From Fulvia fulva (lineage: Eukaryota; Ascomycota; Dothideomycetes; Mycosphaerellales; Mycosphaerellaceae): a stretch of DNA of 64,000 nucleotides. The DNA lies in assembly GCF_020509005.1 (NCBI RefSeq), contig NC_063018.1, positions 4,092,001 through 4,156,000 on the forward strand, read 5' to 3'. The notes beneath the pieces were generated by a model. The model was not told the DNA's origin. It worked only from the letters and a program-made list of their open reading frames with translations, and did not search any database. The position numbers and the translations under genes were made by a program. Positions 1 to 11,800 of this stretch are shown in pieces. The stretch's first letter is position 1, and each line of letters begins with the position of its first letter.

Positions 1-1
1 C

Positions 2-181
2 AACTGCAAAATATGTGCAGGCAATACGGCTGGATGCGTCGGCGATGGCAACATCTGCTCTAACGAGTACAAGTCGATCAAGGGCGGATTCCTATTTTAC
101 AAGATTTGCTGTGAAGATACCGGTTTTCCGAGTGTTAGCTGTAATCATAAGGGAGAATGGCAAGTCGCTGAATTGTTCTAG
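2..181 (+). CDS. C-terminal part of a small cysteine-rich protein (5' end outside window)
   Basis: An open frame enters from the left edge and ends at a TAG at 179-181, giving 59 residues. Seven are cysteines, at residues 2, 5, 12, 19, 37, 38 and 48, including an adjacent CC pair, and glycine is frequent. That density and spacing is typical of small secreted fungal proteins held by disulfides (effectors, antimicrobial or surface proteins). No family is recognised, and the signal peptide would lie outside the window, so secretion is inferred. The stretch is rich in CpA and TpG, so unlike nearly everything to its right it has escaped RIP. It may be the last exon of a longer gene. The alternative is a chance open frame; cysteine content and intact dinucleotides argue against that. 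Confidence 0.55.
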   Translation, partial: NCKICAGNTAGCVGDGNICSNEYKSIKGGFLFYKICCEDTGFPSVSCNHKGEWQVAELF

Positions 182-631
182 AGCAATTCTACAGTCTTGC
201 TGATATCTTGTGAAGTAATGATTAATAACCTGGTCTTAAGACTCTTCAGATCGTAGCGGCTCGTTAAGGGGAGAATAGCGCCGGCTATAGCGAGAGTATC
301 GTGTTTAGTGGTGTCCCCAACCTTAGAAAGGAGCTTGCATGCGGAAGCAGAACACTCCCGAGGCGACGAGGTGGAAGTGGTGCGTTCTGAAATGGTCTGC
401 TCGAAGACTCGTTAAGGTGTAGCTACGTAACATATTCTCGGTCAAAAAAGGTGCTGTTAGCGGTTGTGAACTTCCAAGGGTAATCGTAGCGGAGTGGAGC
501 TGTCGCGTGCACGATGGGCAGCAGCCCATCAAACCTTAGGCAGTAACCGCTAAGAATCAGGTGATTAGTTAGTTACCTAAACAGCCTTTTTAACGGCAGC
601 CTCTTTAATTCTTAGATAGGCATATATAATA
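182..631. other. Unassigned, RIP-free stretch
   Basis: This is presumably 3' flank of the cysteine-rich gene followed by intergenic DNA. CpA and TpG are common, so it is not RIP-mutated. Short open frames exist on both strands, but none shows a recognisable domain. I see no repeat shared with the rest of the window. Confidence 0.4.
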
Positions 632-689
632 ACGTGCTGTACTACCGAGCGGGCCACACTACAGAGCGGGCCACTTTTGCTAAGAACTG
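632..689 (+). repeat. Extra Fot1-type terminal inverted repeat
   Basis: The stretch begins with acgtgctgtacta after a TA and contains two near-identical 17-base units (actaccgagcgggccac type), as does the next TIR 60 bases downstream. It is either the end of an older copy into which the following element inserted, or a tandem duplication of the TIR. Confidence 0.6.
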
Positions 690-691
690 TA

Positions 692-1828
692 ACGTGCTTC
701 ACTACCGAGCGGGCCACACTACCGAGCGGGCCACTTTTGCCAAGAACTGTACCACTTCCACAGATACAGCTATGCAACCACCATTACAGCGTATATTGTC
801 TTCAAACGAGGCCAAACTGACCTTAGCTGTCCAGGCCACGAAACGCGACGCGACAATTACGAATCGACTTGCTACAAAGGTATACGACGCGTCTCGAACT
901 ATACTAGGGTATCGATTAAATAGACGACCTCCTCGGGGTGACTACGAGCCCAATTCGAAGAAGCTTATAGAGCTAGAAGAGAGGGTGATACTTACTTAAG
1001 TATATACTCGAGCTAGATCTTAGAGGTTTCCCGCTATTAAAGGCTAGTATACGAGCAATGGCCGATTCATTACTATAAGAGAAGGGTCTTAAGCCCGCTA
1101 GTCTTAATTAGATAGACAGGTTCATTAGGCGGTATCGTGAGCCAAAGGTTCGTATAATACGTAGATACGATCGTTAGCGAGCTCTAATAGAAGATCTAGA
1201 CGTTATTAAGAAGTAGTTCTTACTTATACATAATATAAAGGAGAAGTATAGTATCCTTAACTAGGACACCTATATTTTCGACGAGACAGGGTTTATAATA
1301 GGTGTTATTACGTCTTAGAGCATCGTTACGGGTTCAGAAAGGCGTAGTAGAAAGAGGAAGGTCGTTCAATAGGGTAATAGAGAGGGAGTAGAGAGATAGC
1401 GTATTAGATAGCTCTTATATAAAGCAAGATTAGTAAGCTACGTAAGTCTAACGAGGCCCTTATATAGCGGAAAGCACGAAAGCGCAAGTACATTCAGTCT
1501 AGAGGGTCTCTAACCTTTGATAAGGCGTCGCAATTAATACCTCTAGAGGATACTAGGAGGTAGGAAGTGAGTAGAGAGTCGCTAGATAGTGTTCGGCTAG
1601 TACTAAGGCTACGACGCTATAAGCGATATAGCGAGTCGGGGCATAACGTACGCACCTATTAAGTAGACTTGCTAGATAGCAAAGAATCTAAAGAGGAATT
1701 GTCCTCCTAGTAACAATTCTATAGGGTGTCGTCGTGTTAAGATACCGTCGTAATTAAAGTAGAAGTAGTATAGTTCTTAGTAAAAGTAGCCCGCTTAGTA
1801 GTATAGCCCGCTCGGTAGTAAAGTACGT
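692..1828 (+). mobile_element. Fot1/pogo-type DNA transposon, internally deleted
   Basis: The left TIR (acgtgcttcactacc...) and right TIR (...agtaaagtacgt) are inverted complements, and both are flanked by TA, the Tc1/mariner target duplication. Each TIR carries two 17-base subrepeats. Compared with the related minus-strand copy at 2274-4095, this element lacks a block of several hundred bases near 1390 that encodes the middle and C-terminal part of the DDE domain. It is therefore a non-autonomous deletion derivative. The first 300 bases are RIP-free and the rest is heavily RIP-mutated. Confidence 0.8.
772..1700 (+). pseudogene. Fot1/pogo transposase relic
   Basis: The first 75 codons are open (start MQPPLQRI) and resemble the N-terminal DNA-binding region of pogo/Fot1 transposases (psq/CENP-B helix-turn-helix type). 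The frame breaks near 1000 at a stop plus an apparent one-base shift. It resumes with an ILELDLRGFP-type stretch and reaches the first catalytic aspartate motif, FDETGF, at about 1277-1294. TAG and TAA codons that look like RIP-converted CAG, CAA and TGG interrupt it, and the second half of the DDE domain is deleted. It cannot be functional. Confidence 0.75.
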
Positions 1829-1859
1829 TATACTACCTACTTTTAAAATACTCTATATA

Positions 1860-2273
1860 ACGTAAAGTACTAGTAAGCTAGGAACGCTAGTAAGCTAGGA
1901 ATTTTGTCTTAGTACGACTAACTCGTATTCTTTATTAATCGTTTTTACTACTATTAAATAGAGAACTAGTGAACTTAATACTCTTATCCGATTTAGAATT
2001 GTTCTCTTTATCTTCCTAGTACGTTCGTACGTTATAGCTAGTCCGACCGTAGTTACTATACCGCCTATTAAACAGGTATAGTATATATACGTATAGAAGT
2101 TAGGACAGGTAATAGGGAATGAGGAAGGACTAATATAGTATTCGACGGTATATATATTACGGTAAAGTAAACTTCCGCTTAGTACCTACGCGTAGTATAG
2201 ATAGAGGCTTCGGGATCTCTAGTAGTTCTCCCTAAGTAAGTAGCAATAGGAGGTTAGGGTTATATATACTATA
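1860..2273 (-). mobile_element. Fragment of a second Fot1-like family
   Basis: After a TA the sequence begins acgtaaagtac followed by two copies of a tagtaagctaggaa unit. This is the same TIR plan as the neighbouring Fot1 elements with a different subrepeat. The reverse complement of the same end occurs at 27905-27968. The inner part resembles the 3' untranslated side of the neighbouring elements and is cut at 2273 by the next element. It is fully RIP-mutated. Confidence 0.5.
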
Positions 2274-4095
2274 ACGTACTTTACTACCGAGCGGGCTATA
2301 CTACCGAGCGGGCTACTTTTACTAAGAACTATACTACTTCTACTTTAATTACGACGGTATCTTAATACAACGACATCCTATAGAATTATTACTAGGAGGA
2401 CAATTCCTCTTTAGATTCTTTGCTATCTAGGAAGTCTACTTAATAGGTACGTACGTTATGCCCCGACTCGCTATATCTCTTATAGCGTCGTAGCCTTAGT
2501 ACTAGCCGAACACTATCTAGCGACTCTCTACTCACTTCCTACCTCCTAGTATCCTCTAGAGGTATTAATTGCGACGCCTTATCGAAGGTTAGAGACCCTC
2601 TAGACTAAATGTACTTGCGCTTTCGTGCTTTCCGCTATATAAGGGCCTTGTTAGACTTGCGTAGCTTACTAATCTCGCTTCGTATAAGAGCTATCTAATA
2701 GGCTATCTCTCTACTCCCTTTTATAAGCTAATATACCCCTTCCTATAACGAGTTTAGCGATGAACCTGCCCGGGCACATATTTTGTTCGTTACTAGTGTC
2801 GATTAAGAGTCGAATTCTTTTGTAGTTTATAGTGTCTTCGACTCCTAAGGGGTAGAGTCCGGAGCTAGAGGGGTTAGCGTACGTAGCTTAACATTAAGCT
2901 TGTCTATTACTACCTATAGATTAAATAGAACTAAACTAGCGCCTCTAAAGCTCGATAGGATGTTCTCCTATCTAAATATAGCGTTATAGGCTATCCGGAA
3001 GGCGCGTAGGAACTCTACTTTATCGATATAAGTAATACGCTAGCGTACTAAGCCCGAGAGCTAAGTACCGTATACCTTCTTTAAAGGCGAATAGTAATCT
3101 ATATCTAATAGCTAGAGTAAGTACGAGGCGTACGATAGTATATATAAGGCTAAGATCTTGTATTCCTTATATAGATTCTAGAATGCCTTCGAGTTATAGC
3201 TCTCGTAGCTATCGATAATAAGTAGTCTCTATACCCAAGTCGTACGAGCTATAGTATACTTCTAGAAATGCTCTAGCTACCGTATACCGAACTTATTATT
3301 AGTCTAGCCGTTCTCTATTAGCCCGATTATCTAGTCTAGACCTAAGTTACTGTCTTACTACTAGGTACTAATGTACTGTTTGCCTGTCAGGGCGAGAGCC
3401 TGGCCTGTGAGATGCAAGGGTGAAAGCGAGAATGCAGGTGCGAAGTGCAGATATAAAAGGGTATAGTATAATTGCTACACAAAACAAAAGACGAAGGAAG
3501 CAAGAGAGGCCTGGGGAAGGCCAGATATTTATACGCGACCCTCGCGAGTGCGTGTCCCCGCATCAACAGGGCTAACCCGTGCGAAGCCGCGCTCAGCAGC
3601 TTTGCTCAAAACCTTATTCCAACCTGCCCTACGTTCCGAGTCTTCCACGTGCTTCTTCCAGGGTCCAGCGCAGTCACGGGTGCTCGCGGGAGTGCCGTGA
3701 GTCACACAGTCACGAGCCGAAGTGAATCTGTCAAGGTTTGGTAGAGGGGTGAATTTGGAGGGCTGGGTCCCGTAGTGAATGTTGCGGGGCATGTGATTCT
3801 TGGCGCTCACACACCAAGCTGGACTGTCACTTCTTGACGACTTCTGAGCACTCTGAGGCTCTTCTGTCCCCACCTTCTGTACTCTCTGTGGGGAGACCAT
3901 GACATTGCCTATAAGAATAACGTAGGGTAGGAGCGCTATTCCGTCTATATAGATAGTCTTAATTACTATTACCTATTCTCTATTACCCTATTAAACGACC
4001 TTCCTCTTTCTACTACGCCTTTCTAAACCCGTAACGACGCTCTAAGACGTAATAACACCTATTATAAACCCTATCTCGTCGAAGTTATAGGTGTC
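2274..4095 (-). mobile_element. Fot1/pogo-type transposon relic, minus strand, 5'-truncated
   Basis: The left end is a Fot1 TIR next to TA. Reading leftward on the minus strand from 4095, one meets the FDETGF motif region (about 4065-4090), then the solo LTR insertion, then the second catalytic region with an IIDSYESY-like motif (ID-SHGSH in intact relatives). A C-terminal FRGASLVLFN-type stretch follows, then the 3' region shared with the element at 692-1828. The N-terminal third is missing: the element stops at the LTR of gypsy B. Stops from RIP are frequent throughout. Confidence 0.7.
3385..3904 (-). mobile_element. Solo LTR, A family, long (520-bp) form, TSD ttgcc
   Basis: It starts TGTCAGGG and ends ATGACA, and is flanked on both sides by ttgcc (3380-3384 and 3905-3909). 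It is nearly free of RIP although both flanks are saturated. Relative to the 443-bp LTRs of element A it carries 77 extra bases between cacgtgctt and the aaggtttgg segment. No internal element sequence is attached, so it is the product of LTR-LTR recombination. Confidence 0.95.
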
Positions 4096-4294
4096 TATTA
4101 CGGGCGAGAGTACTATAATAGGATCGGGCAAAGATATATATAGTTACGCGAGCTATCCAAGAGAGGGCGAGAGGCGCGAGAAGATAAAGTAGCGCGAATC
4201 GAGCTAGCGGGTACTAGCGGCCGCTAGCGCGCGGGCGTACGGCCGACGATAATATATTACGAGGCAGTTCGTAGAAAAGGGCTATCTTATAATA
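4096..4294 (-). repeat. 3' LTR of element B
   Basis: It aligns end to end with 12227-12279 plus 18422-18566, with one single-base gap and RIP-type differences. A pyrimidine-rich stretch (gtaccctccttcctc) follows at 4295, which is the polypurine tract when read on the minus strand. Confidence 0.8.
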
Positions 4295-7200
4295 GTACCC
4301 TCCTTCCTCGAATAAGGAGCTCCTACGACGCTTCTACGTTTAATACTCGGAGCGTATAGGGGGCTATCGCTAGTACTAATACCGGTACTAGTCTCGAGAG
4401 CTTTATCGAGGAAGCTATATTTATGCCGCGTTTATATATACGGTCCGAGGATTAGCGCTAGCCCGTATTAAGTTACCGGCTAATCGAGTCCGTCGAAGGT
4501 AGGCTTAGGTTTATCTAGGTATCGCTAGTAGAACGCGATATACTATATATCGTTATACCTAATCTTAGAATCTACTAGATCCTCTACTTCGTACTCCTCC
4601 GATACCTAACCTTCGCGTTTAACGATTACGGGCGCTAGTAGTAGTTTACGTTATCTAGGCATTCCTTCGGTTATAACGCGGCGTAACTTACTCGTATAGA
4701 ACACGTTATACATTTATATCCTATCGCTAAGTTCGAGTTTATACGAGCGTCTACCTACGGCCTTAACGACTCGAAACGGTCTAAGGAACTTATAATCGAG
4801 TTTCTTACTTAGGCGTATAGTCCTAATGTTACGGGCATCTAGTAGAACTATATCGTTAGGCTAGTAGGTAGGCGCTAGCGCTCGCCGAGTGTTTATAGCG
4901 TCGGCCGTTCGTACTTACGTAAAAGTATATACGTCGCGTAGCTTATCTAGGCGGTCGCGGCGTATAGACTCGAGTACCCGCCGTATTTATACTTAAGTAT
5001 CTTATATATTATTATCTAACGCGTTAGCGGCCTCGACGTTAGGTACTTCCCGAGCTATAACTTATAGTTTAGCTAGGCTACTAAACTCTATCCGCGGGTA
5101 GCGGCTAGAGTCGGCGAAGAATAGAGTCATTCCGGTACTTATAGACTCGTAGTTATTAAGGGCGAACTCGGCGTCTAGTAGTAACTCGACCTAGTTATCT
5201 TGTTAATAGTTAGTATAGGCGCGGATATACTATTCGAGTACTTAGTTCGTACGTTCTAATTGCCTATCCGTTTCTAGATAGAAGGCTATAGAAAGATTTT
5301 AGTAGATACTAAGCCTTACGTAGAGTCTACGGAAGAGCGTACTAACGAATTACGTACCTCTATCGCTTACGACTATCTCCGGTAGGCCGTATACGGGAAA
5401 TATATACTTATAGAATAAGGTAGCGGCGTACTTAGCGTTTAAGTTATTAGTAGGGAGTAGCCGTACGCGTTTAGTTAGTATGTCGGTAACTATTATAATA
5501 TGTTTATATATTAGTCTAGTATCGGGATCTTTACTAGCGGGTAGGTCGACGATAAAGTCTACTACGATATACTTCTATTCGTAACCGGGCGTATAGTATA
5601 GGGATAGGGTGTCTTACTTTATTAGTCTTAATAGAGTCGAGCGCCTATATATTAGGTAGGTTCTATAATATATAAGCTTCTATCTAGATATAGGGGTATA
5701 CGACTAACCCGGCAAATTAGCTTAGGATCCTCGGACTATAGGTAGACCCGGCGCTACGGTAGAGGAAGTACGTATAGGCAATATTACGGAAAGCTAAACA
5801 GAATATAGTATTATACTAGAGGCTTACTACGTCTATATAGGGGGCGGACTTTCGGTAGTTACGACTTCTATATACGGCTATTATACGGCTAGTCCTTACC
5901 TATAGTAGCTAAGTATAGTCCTTAGGCGAGAGGGCCTACCTATTAAAGGGACTCGTCGCGCCGTTAGTAAAGATCTAAAACTAATGCCTAAGGAAGGTCA
6001 CCGGGGTATATAAGTCGATACTAATAAGGATACTTAAGTACGAGACCGCTATACCGCTAATCGACCTATATATCTAGGGACTACGGACCTCCTACTTAGA
6101 CAAGTCGGTATAGTATCTAGTATAGAAGGTCATCGCTAGTATAGTCGTAAGGGCCTACGAATTAGTACTAGCGTATAAGGGCATTCGACCCGGAAACGAG
6201 CCGAACTACCGGGTAAGGGACGAATAGCTAGTAATATAATAGGAGGGTAAGAAATTGTTTATAGAGCAACTATAGAAAGAGAGGTAGAACAACTAGGTTA
6301 TAAAGTATAGTAGACGCCCTTAGCTAGCGGGATAACCTAAGGAATAGTTAGCTACGAAATCCGCGGTTAAGTACTCCCCGAAGCTTATCTACTACCGCCT
6401 TACGAGGGTATAGAGTAGTATAGCAACCTAACTACGAAGCGAACACATCGGCCTCTAGGGGTACCTATTATAGAGGAAGGTTCTAGGATACACGAATACT
6501 AGCTACCCCTACGGCTATCGCTCCTAGAACGTACGGCACGTACTCCTCGTCTATCCGAGGTGGTCGCTAGGAAGGGGGGAGTAGATAGTAAAGGCGAGGA
6601 ACCGGACGATTAGGGCACTTCTTAATAACGCTAAGGACCTACGGCGCATTACGAACTAGATACTAGAGAAGGGCTAGCTAGAACAGTACCGCCTAGTAGG
6701 AGTAGTATAGGAAGAGAGGGCACGACGTAGCGCGAGAAGACCGGCTAGGAGCGGGGGCTAACGGGGTAGTGATATAGACTACTTACGTTTAGGGGGAAAG
6801 CTAATCTAGATAAGGAGAGGTCGGGGGCGGGAAGGGCTTTTACCTATTCGGGGTTCCCTTTATATATAACAATAGATATATACCTATATAGGCCGGATAG
6901 GGTCCTAGAATAGGGGAATAACAAATCATCCTATCTATCTATATACTAGGTAGTATCGTACGTATCTTACGACGTTACTTACTATACTAGGCTAGAAGAG
7001 GTTTTACCGTTATAGCAGATTAAGAGTCCTCGCTATACCTTAGTAGCTAGCTACTCTACTATTATAGTATTTACGTACTATCCGGGTATAGAGGTTCTAA
7101 AAGGCTAGGATATATAAGGCTTTGTCGACGTATAGTCGATCCGCAATAATTTCATAATCTAATACGGCGATCTTCTATTATTATAGCTATACGTTAGCGA

Positions 7201-9990
7201 TCCCTTACTAGAGATCGGACTTTAGTTTAAGTATACGTATCGTTATAGACCGGCTATTATATACTTCTATATATAGTTCTTCTTTATATAACTCCGTTTA
7301 CTCCCGTTCCTCTAGTAGCGTAGGTTCGTCTAACGGCTCTATACTTCCTTCGATAGGTTACTTGTTACTAGGTATCTCTTCGACTAGGACTCTATTATCT
7401 AGTTCCGAGTCGACGTTACTACTTACTTCGGCGTTGTTTAGTTTAAGTAACGGCTATATTACGTCTCGCTAGGCGGGGCGGGTTAGTCGCCGGGGGGTAG
7501 CGATATGACTAGTATAGTAGTCTTCTTATTTATCGTCCGAGTTATAAATTAATAGTACTTAATAGTTTATTAGTAGGTCGTTCTATACTTATATAGCGAA
7601 CTAAGTAATAATGTCTAGGTTATAGGGTTTTATAATAGTCTACTATTAATACTACGTTCTAGTATCGTCTACCCCCGCCGGTATGTCCTAAGAGCGACGG
7701 GTAAGACTATCTAGTTTCGTTACTTAGGCGCCCGGGCAATAGGTGATCTTAAAGTTAAATTAGGATAGAAACTTAGCCTAGCGTACCTAGCGTCGGTTAA
7801 GCTACTTAGTAGTTATAAAGTACTTAAGATTACGGTAATCGGTAAGTACCCGAACTAGTTTATTGTCTATAGCGCCGATAAGTTCCTGTTACTATTCCTT
7901 AAACGCCTTGACGATAGCTAGTAGCTCTTTGTCGTAAATATCGTAGTTATATTCTTACGGACTAAGCTTCTTCGAGTAGAACGCTACGGGTCTAAAGACG
8001 CCGTTAATTATCTATAATAGTACCCCTATATTAACCTAGTCGCTAGAGTCTATTTCTACCTAGATCTACTCGCCTAGTTAATAATAGACCAGTATACCTG
8101 CTTAGCTAAAGCGCTACTTAAGTTCCTTAAAGGCTATATCGTACTATTAGGTCTATACAAAGGTTAGCTTCTTGTCTACCTTACCGTCGACTATGCTCTT
8201 TTTACCTATCTTTGTAAGGTCTATAAGGTACGCGGTTACTTTAGAGAAGGCGTAGATAAACTTCCTATAGAATCTAGTAAAGCTAAGGAACGTAAGAACG
8301 TCCTTAACGTTACGAGGCACCTCTTAGTTTATAATAGCTTTAATCTTTATAGGGTCTATCTTAACGCCCTCCGTCGTAATAATAAGGCCTAGGTATTTGA
8401 TCCGTTTGACGTAGAATTTATACTTATCGATGTCTACTAGTAGCTCTATATCCCGTAGTCTATATAGGACCTTTCGTACGTAAGCTCTATAATTATTTAA
8501 GGGGTTGTCCGTATAGATTAGGACGTTATCGAGGTATACTATAGTGAAGTCGTCTAGGAATTCTCGGAGGATGTCGTTGATCTTACGCTACTAACTACTA
8601 GGGCTATTATAGAGGCCGAAGGGAAGGACCTTAAACTAGTATAATCCGTACCTAGTAATAAAGGCGGTTATCTATTCGTCCCCCTTATAGATACGTATAT
8701 TGTTAAATACGGCGACGATGTTAAGCTTAGTAAACTACTTAGCCTTAGAAACTCGCTCAAGTGTCTCCCTTAATAGAGGTATTAGGTATCGGTCCTTAAC
8801 TATAATAGTATTTAGGGCGCGGTAGTCGACGTAGACGCGGAGCCCGCCTCCTAGCTTTTTAATAATTAATACGGGAGACGATATGTCTAATTTAGATAGT
8901 TCGACCGTACCGTTAGCTATACTATTATTAATGAATTTCTTAACGACTACTAGCTAATCCGGGTTTATACTAAAGGTCTTCTTTTAGGGTCGCTACCCTT
9001 CTGATCCTAGTTTCAAGTTGATTATATAGTCGGACGGGCTGTGCTTAGGTAGCTTAAACTCGCTCTTATACCTAAAGGTATCGGCTAGGTCGTAATATTC
9101 GGGCGGTAGCTTAGCCTTCGGGTCCTATACCTTGTTCCTATTTATAAAGATTTCTAAATTATCTAGCGATATAGCGAAGGTAGAGGTATGCTCCTTGTTA
9201 TCGAAATCCTCCGGCTATAGTACGAAGAGCTTATCGGCGTCTAGCTAGTCTTATCGCTTCTAGGCTTACTTCGCTATACGATAATAGGCGTCCGCGCTAA
9301 TAAAATAGATATCGGGTTCTAGCTCGGGTAGTACTAGTTTCGGCGCCTAAGGCTTACTACCTTCTATTATTATCGTATAAGGCATGCCGTTCTAGTAATA
9401 ATGTTAGTAGTAGGTAGGCTTATCGAAGCTAAGTGTCTTATATTTAAAGCTATACGAAGGGTCGTGTTCTTCGAGCTAGGAGATACCTAGTAATAGGTCG
9501 TACTTGTCGAGGTTAGTAACGTAGTATAGCTCTTAACTAGTATAGCTACCGATAGTAACGTCTATAAGTACTACTTCGAGTAGTCGTATAGCCGCTCCGT
9601 TAGCTATACGTAGGCGTCTTAGCCTTTCTAGCTTAAAGGTGGGGACTTTGTTTACGCGAACGAATCTTAGGTTAATAAACTTAGAGGAGGCGCTAGTATT
9701 AGAGAGGGTAAGTACGTTTACTTCTCTACCTAATATACTAGTTATAGTACTAGTGTATACTATATACTTTCTATACGTTAGTTATATATATATACGCGTA
9801 TAGGCGTCTCTCTTAGCTATTACTATATATAGGTATTCTTCCTCTTAGGTATATATCTCGTAGTCTTGTTCTTCGTGTTTATGATTCGTAGATTCGTATA
9901 TTACTCCTTTAGCGCGACGGTAGTAAGGAGCTAGGCATTTCCCTAAACGGGTAGCGCTTCGATCTAGAGGGCTAGCGCGTCGGTTATAGC
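4295..9990 (-). pseudogene. Gypsy B pol relic with chromodomain
   Basis: The domains read right to left. The RT includes a PVLIIKKLGGGLRVYVDYRAL-like stretch near 8820-8880 and an FTIVYLDNVLIY stretch near 8520-8560. The second aspartate of the YLDD motif has become asparagine through TpG-to-TpA. RNase H and integrase relics follow, interrupted by the LINE fragment at 5660-6938. A chromodomain-like EEYEVEDLVDSKIRYN stretch lies near 4545-4605. Every frame holds many stops, most explained by CAG/CAA-to-TAG/TAA or TGG-to-TAG. The limits are approximate. Confidence 0.65.
5660..6938 (+). mobile_element. 5'-truncated Tad1-like LINE fragment in B
   Basis: It is the reverse complement of the 3' 1.28 kb of LINE G (about 42715 to 41443). 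It covers the end of ORF2, with the C-terminal CPCG...HVLLVCP cysteine/histidine motif, the 3' UTR and the tctatctatct tail. It is flanked by ctatatattaggtag (5645-5659) and ctatatactaggtag (6939-6953), a 15-base duplication with one mismatch. 5' truncation is usual for target-primed insertion. It is saturated with RIP. Confidence 0.85.
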
Positions 9991-11800
9991 GTTAAGAGCG
10001 ATAGGTATCTCGCGGTCGACGTCGCCGGTACGCTACTTACCGCGGGAGTTATAAAGAATATATACGGGGTCGAGGCCGGCATGTCTAGGTTTACGACAGC
10101 GGAAGTAGCGGCCTTACTAGCGTAGCCGGTCGCGGAGTTCGTCGGTAAGCTTAGGTAGTATAGTATAACGCTAGGGGATAAGGCGTACGGCCGGGCTAGC
10201 GTTCTAGGTACGCGTAGAGACCGTAAGCGTATTATTTATAGTAGGCGGCGCGGCTCGTAGTACTATACTAGCGCTCTATTGTCTAAAGCCCTATTAGCCT
10301 TGTCCTTAACTACTACGACGCCCGTTACCGCCTTACTAGGTGTCCTTATCCTTGTCCCTCTTACTATATATACTCTTTACGGTATTATATACCTCTTCTT
10401 TGTCTTTAGTAATACGAATGAACTAGCTAACGGGGTCTATAAGCTAGTAGTCCTCTATCTTCTTTATCTAGAACTCGTTTAGGCTAATCTATAGCTCGTA
10501 CGACACTATAGGCTTAACGGCCTTAGCGCTAAGGCGGCGGTATTCGACGATATATTTACTAAACTCCTAGCCGTACTTCTACTTTAGCTAGTATAGGTCG
10601 CGTCTAGCCTTAAGCTTAATATCTCGAGGATTCTTACCGAAGTTAGCGTCTAACTCGTCCTATATATCCTCGAGGCTTACCTATTCGTCGTTCTCGATAG
10701 CCGTACGGATAATATCTCTAGGGGTACCGAGAGTATAACGCTTAATATAGTTAAAGATATTAAGGCAAGGTGTTTATATAGTATATCGTACCGTAATAGA
10801 GTCCTGATAGCTCTCTTTCTAGTCGATATAGGAGAGCTCGCCTAAGTTGTCAAACTCTTTAGGATAGGGGAAACGTTAGTCGGTTTAGGCGGCGAATATC
10901 GTAGTGTTATTAGTACGGGCTACTAAGAGTACGAGAGAACCGGCGCGGGTAGTACGGTTATAGGTACGGGCCCGATAGCCGCTACCTACTAGAGTCTAAG
11001 AATGACGGGTACCGGCTTATAGGAATCCTTCTAGACTAGTAGTTTACTATTCTTACTACTACGGCTATTACTAGGGTCGTAACTACTTAGGGAAAGTAAG
11101 CGGGCGGTCTCGCTCGCTTAGTAAGGCGGTAAGCCGGGCTTATGTCTTAAGTTACGAGATCTTAGTGTCCTACTATATCATCTTAGCCTTAAGTTAGTCG
11201 ACTTCGTCCTCTACTTACTCGAGATAGCTATTAGTAGTATTAATATAGCCTACTAGCTTATTAGTAATCTTCTTATAGTATTCCTTAGTTACGGCGTCGT
11301 CTAAGGCTATTTATAGTATCTAGATACGGGCCTTAGCATCTTCCTAGGATATTTAATATATTATAGTATCGACTTATATCTTATCTCGCTCGGTCGCTAT
11401 ATCCTATCGGTCTTCGAAGACGATATTATATTCTTCTTAGAGCTTCGCGAGTTTAGTATCGACTTGATCGCGTTCCTCGTTATAGCGTCGTACCTAGGCT
11501 CGGGAGTAGTCGAGTATAACCTTCTAGTAGGCGTACCTATCTATAGTACTCTTAACCTTAAGATATATAGTATTAGGCCGTAAGGTAACTACCCTCTTAG
11601 ATACTTCGGTATCGGCAATCTTATAGTTTATTAGATCGTACTCAAAGTCTATATCGTCGAAGTCGATCTAGTCTATACGAGGAGGCGATACACTATTAAT
11701 AAACTATATAAAGTCGATGCCTTTACTATCGTCCTCGTAAGACGAGAGACGAGTGTCTTCGATATCTAGTCGTACTAGCTTCTTACCTTCCACCCTACTA
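9991..11800 (-). pseudogene. Gypsy B gag relic
   Basis: This lies between the pol relic and the 5' LTR, on the same strand. A basic, cysteine-containing FRCRKPRH stretch near 10080-10130 resembles a zinc-knuckle region. The rest is too mutated for firm assignment, and gag is inferred from position. 11801-12226 is the leader; it contains no recognisable gene. Confidence 0.45.

Noticed and set aside
634..771. Upstream extension of the Fot1 frame through the TIRs
   Set aside because: The open frame here is the doubled TIR translated (repeating YRAGHTTERATF). The protein more plausibly starts at 772.
1833..2270. Host intergenic DNA between the Fot1 copies
   Set aside because: It starts with a second-family TIR after TA and is RIP-saturated, so it is better read as a transposon fragment.
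3472..3900. Open frames within the A-family LTRs (also near 12367, 18061 and 53500)
   Set aside because: They recur identically in every LTR copy and have no domain. They are non-coding LTR sequence or the tail of pol.
10279..10482. Hydrophobic plus-strand frame in B resembling a membrane protein
   Set aside because: It lies antisense to the gag relic. RIP raises Leu/Ile/Tyr/Val codons, which mimics membrane segments.
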